Shown one piece after another: positions 5,982-7,130 of a stretch of 7,130 nt of DNA. The notes below the pieces were generated by a model. It searched no databases, was not told where the DNA came from, and was given only the letters and a program-made list of their open reading frames with translations. This DNA comes from Lysobacteraceae bacterium (GTDB lineage: Bacteria; Pseudomonadota; Gammaproteobacteria; Xanthomonadales; Wenzhouxiangellaceae), in the NCBI GenBank assembly GCA_020201235.1, contig JAIVHD010000026.1, forward strand, positions 1-7,130. Reading direction: 5' to 3'. The number at the start of each line of letters is the position of its first letter. Position 1 is the stretch's first letter. A program made the position numbers and the translations under genes.

Positions 5982-6512
5982 ATGCCAAACTATCGACGCG
6001 ACCGAACGTCGGGAGGGACGTACTTTTTTACCGTCGCGCTGCGTGATCGCGCCTCGGTGTTGCTGGTCGATCGCATCGACGATCTTCGTCATGCGGTGCG
6101 AGAAACGCGTCAGCGCATGCCGTTCGAGATCGCTGCGTGGGTGGTGTTGCCGTAGCACATGCACGCGGTGTGGAAAATGCCGGAAGAAGATACCGACTAT
6201 TCCGTGCGCTGGGGAATGATAAAAAGCCGCTTCTCGCGCCAGCTTTCGGCAGCGACTGCAAGCAGCGCAATTCGGCAGCACCGGCGCGAGGCCGGCATCT
6301 GGCAACGCCGGTTCTGGGAGCACCGGATTCGCGACGAGCATGATCTGCAAACGCATTTCGATTACATCCATTTCAACCCGGTCAAGCATGGACATTGCCA
6401 ACGCGTTGCCGATTGGCCGTATTCGACGTTTCACCGTTGGGCCCGGCAAGGTCATTACGCACGCGATTGGGGGATCGGCGAGTTACGGTTCGACGGGTCG
6501 TTCGGCGAATGA
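5982..6512 (+). pseudogene. REP-associated tyrosine transposase (RAYT), in-frame amber codon
   Basis: Reading through one stop, the frame encodes a complete RAYT of about 176 residues, a normal size for this IS200-like Y1 family. It begins MPNYRRDRTSGGTYFFTVAL; WVVLP precedes the HUH motif HMH (residues 59-61). KSRFSR, a FWEHRIRDEHDL block, DYIHFNPVKHG, DWPYSTFHRW and the probable catalytic tyrosine in QGHYARDWG (Y159) follow. Codon 58 (6153-6155) is TAG, exactly where the family has Asp or another polar residue before HMH. Family members bind and cleave REP sequences, and REP units flank this gene. No other frameshift or stop is visible, so inactivation is recent, or the codon is read through. 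A restart at the ATG inside HMH (6159) would lose the first catalytic His. Confidence 0.88.
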
Positions 6513-6524
6513 GGTCGCGTCAAT

Positions 6525-6556
6525 GGTGCGCTTCGCTGCGCTCAACGCCACCCTAC
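6525..6556 (-). repeat. Single REP unit after the RAYT gene
   Basis: A 32-base unit in the inverted orientation (ends CACCCTAC), with one change from the main form (AACGCCACC for AACGGCACC). It starts 12 bases after the RAYT stop, exactly as the REP after the remnant does. No partner arm follows; instead there is GGCC-GAGC-GGCC (about 6562-6573). Confidence 0.85.
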
Positions 6557-6681
6557 AAAACGGCCGAGCGGCCTGTCCGGCGAGGATGCGCGTGGCTGCG
6601 AAACGCCGCAGACGCTCAGGCCTGGCGGTGCCGCAGTCGGTGGGGTTGTGAATAAGGCGGGGTTAGATAATGTCGGGGACT
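6557..6681. other. Non-coding GC-rich spacer
   Basis: No gene or RNA is recognised. The spacer includes a small GGCC inverted repeat near its left end and the first copy of the direct repeat at 6636-6674. It lies between the single REP and the last REP doublet. Confidence 0.5.
6636..6674 (+). repeat. Direct repeat flanking a REP doublet, left copy
   Basis: GTCGGTGGGGTTGTGAATAA... matches the right copy at 6818-6854 at 25 of the first 28 positions by eye. After a two-base indel both end in TGTC. The two copies bracket the REP doublet at 6682-6784. Confidence 0.65.
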
Positions 6682-6784
6682 GGTGCGCTTCGCTGCGCTC
6701 AACGGCACCCTACGCGGGTGGGTTCGAGCGCGGGAGGGGCATTGGGTTTCGTAGGGTGCTGTTGAGCCGCAGGCGAAGCGCACC
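6682..6784. repeat. REP doublet
   Basis: The left arm, 6682-6713, is identical to the arm at 983-1014. The right arm, 6751-6784, is a 34-base variant (GTAGGGTGCTGTTGAGCCGC ... GCGCACC). The spacer is 37 bases, longer than in the other doublets. It is non-coding. Confidence 0.85.
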
Positions 6785-6817
6785 GGGTCGGTTGTGCGCC
6801 TGCACGCAGGTCCCCGT

Positions 6818-6854
6818 GACGGTGGGGTGGTGAGTAAGGCGGGGTAAAACTGTC
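6818..6854 (+). repeat. Direct repeat flanking a REP doublet, right copy
   Basis: GACGGTGGGGTGGTGAGTAA... is the partner of 6636-6674, 182 bases away. It fits either duplication of a REP-containing segment or a shared flank of this REP class. Confidence 0.65.
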
Positions 6855-6961
6855 AGGAATATCACAGGGTTTGATCAGGTCTTTCCGAGCGCAGCCTCTC
6901 ATTATTGATGTCGTCAACGAAGCGTCGGGATCGGCGAACTTGACGTAATCAGTCAAACATT
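6855..6961 (+). promoter_or_regulatory. Upstream region of the right-edge gene
   Basis: About 120 bases precede the last gene. They must contain its promoter or read-through, but I find no convincing -35/-10 pair. TTGAC-GTAATCA-GTCAA (6940-6956) is a short inverted repeat just before the ribosome binding site. It includes the AATCAGTCAA also found at 2281-2290 near the CsgG-family operon, and could be an operator. Confidence 0.3.
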
Positions 6962-6968
6962 GAGGAGG
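6962..6968 (+). promoter_or_regulatory. Strong ribosome binding site
   Basis: GAGGAGG is followed by six bases (CTTTTC) and the ATG at 6975. It supports the right-edge gene, which is cut by the window end. Confidence 0.7.
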
Positions 6969-6974
6969 CTTTTC

Positions 6975-7130
6975 ATGAATATCAGGAATCTTGTTTTGAT
7001 CCTTGCATCGATGATGATGCTTGCCATGGCCGCTCCGGTGCATGCCCAGCAGGGCCCATCGGACAGGATTTGCATTTTGTTGAGCATGCTGGGTGCACCT
7101 TGTGGGGAAAACGACGAGGATGATCAAGAG
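6975..7130 (+). CDS. Small exported protein, 3'-partial
   Basis: Fifty-two codons are visible and the frame is still open at the window edge. It begins MNIRNLVLILASMMMLAMAA, a clear Sec signal peptide with likely cleavage after PVHA (residue 24) before QQGPSD. The mature part so far has two cysteines (C34, C43) and turns acidic (GENDEDDQE). I do not recognise it. The strong Shine-Dalgarno and signal peptide make the gene convincing although only its start is seen. A relationship to the CsgG-family operon, separated by the REP/RAYT island, is possible but unsupported. Confidence 0.7.
   Translation, partial: MNIRNLVLILASMMMLAMAAPVHAQQGPSDRICILLSMLGAPCGENDEDDQE

Noticed and set aside
6922..6944. 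Third RAYT relic (GGGATCGGCGA followed by TT)
   Set aside because: An eleven-base match to the RAYT tail is suggestive, but the flanks do not align, so chance cannot be excluded.
6699..7127. Open frame of 142 codons on the minus strand
   Set aside because: It runs through a REP doublet and opposite a plus-strand gene with signal peptide and Shine-Dalgarno.

Overview
The window reads as a high-GC Proteobacterial chromosome, most likely a Gammaproteobacterium. This rests on REP sequences with a GTAG head plus a REP-associated tyrosine transposase (RAYT), GC-rich codon use, Sec signal peptides and a CsgG-family outer-membrane protein. A Xanthomonadales/Chromatiales-like lineage is my guess from the REP type; nothing here fixes the genus.

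Layout. Bases 1-937 hold the 3' part of a Card1/Can2-type (DUF1887) nuclease, an ancillary effector of type III CRISPR systems. Its N-terminus lies off the left edge. A short heptamer tandem array and three REP units separate it from convergent minus-strand genes. These are an ATGA-coupled pair (79-aa two-TM protein, then 144-aa exported protein) and, further right, a 76-aa three-TM protein. None of the three is recognisable.

The core is a plus-strand three-gene operon at 2468-5527: a CsgG-family protein without a lipobox, a 160-aa exported protein, and a 533-aa exported coiled-coil protein with an acidic linker and a cysteine-rich tail. The junctions are TGA-C-ATG and ATGA, so the three are probably translated together. 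All three carry apparent signal peptides. I infer an envelope assembly built round a CsgG-like oligomeric protein. No curli genes (csgA/B/E/F) are visible, and this operon is the best candidate for an undescribed system.

From 5703 to 6856 lies a REP/RAYT island: a truncated RAYT 3' end, a REP doublet, a nearly intact RAYT with an amber codon just before its HUH motif, a single REP, and another REP doublet between imperfect direct repeats. At 6975 a new exported protein begins and runs off the right edge.
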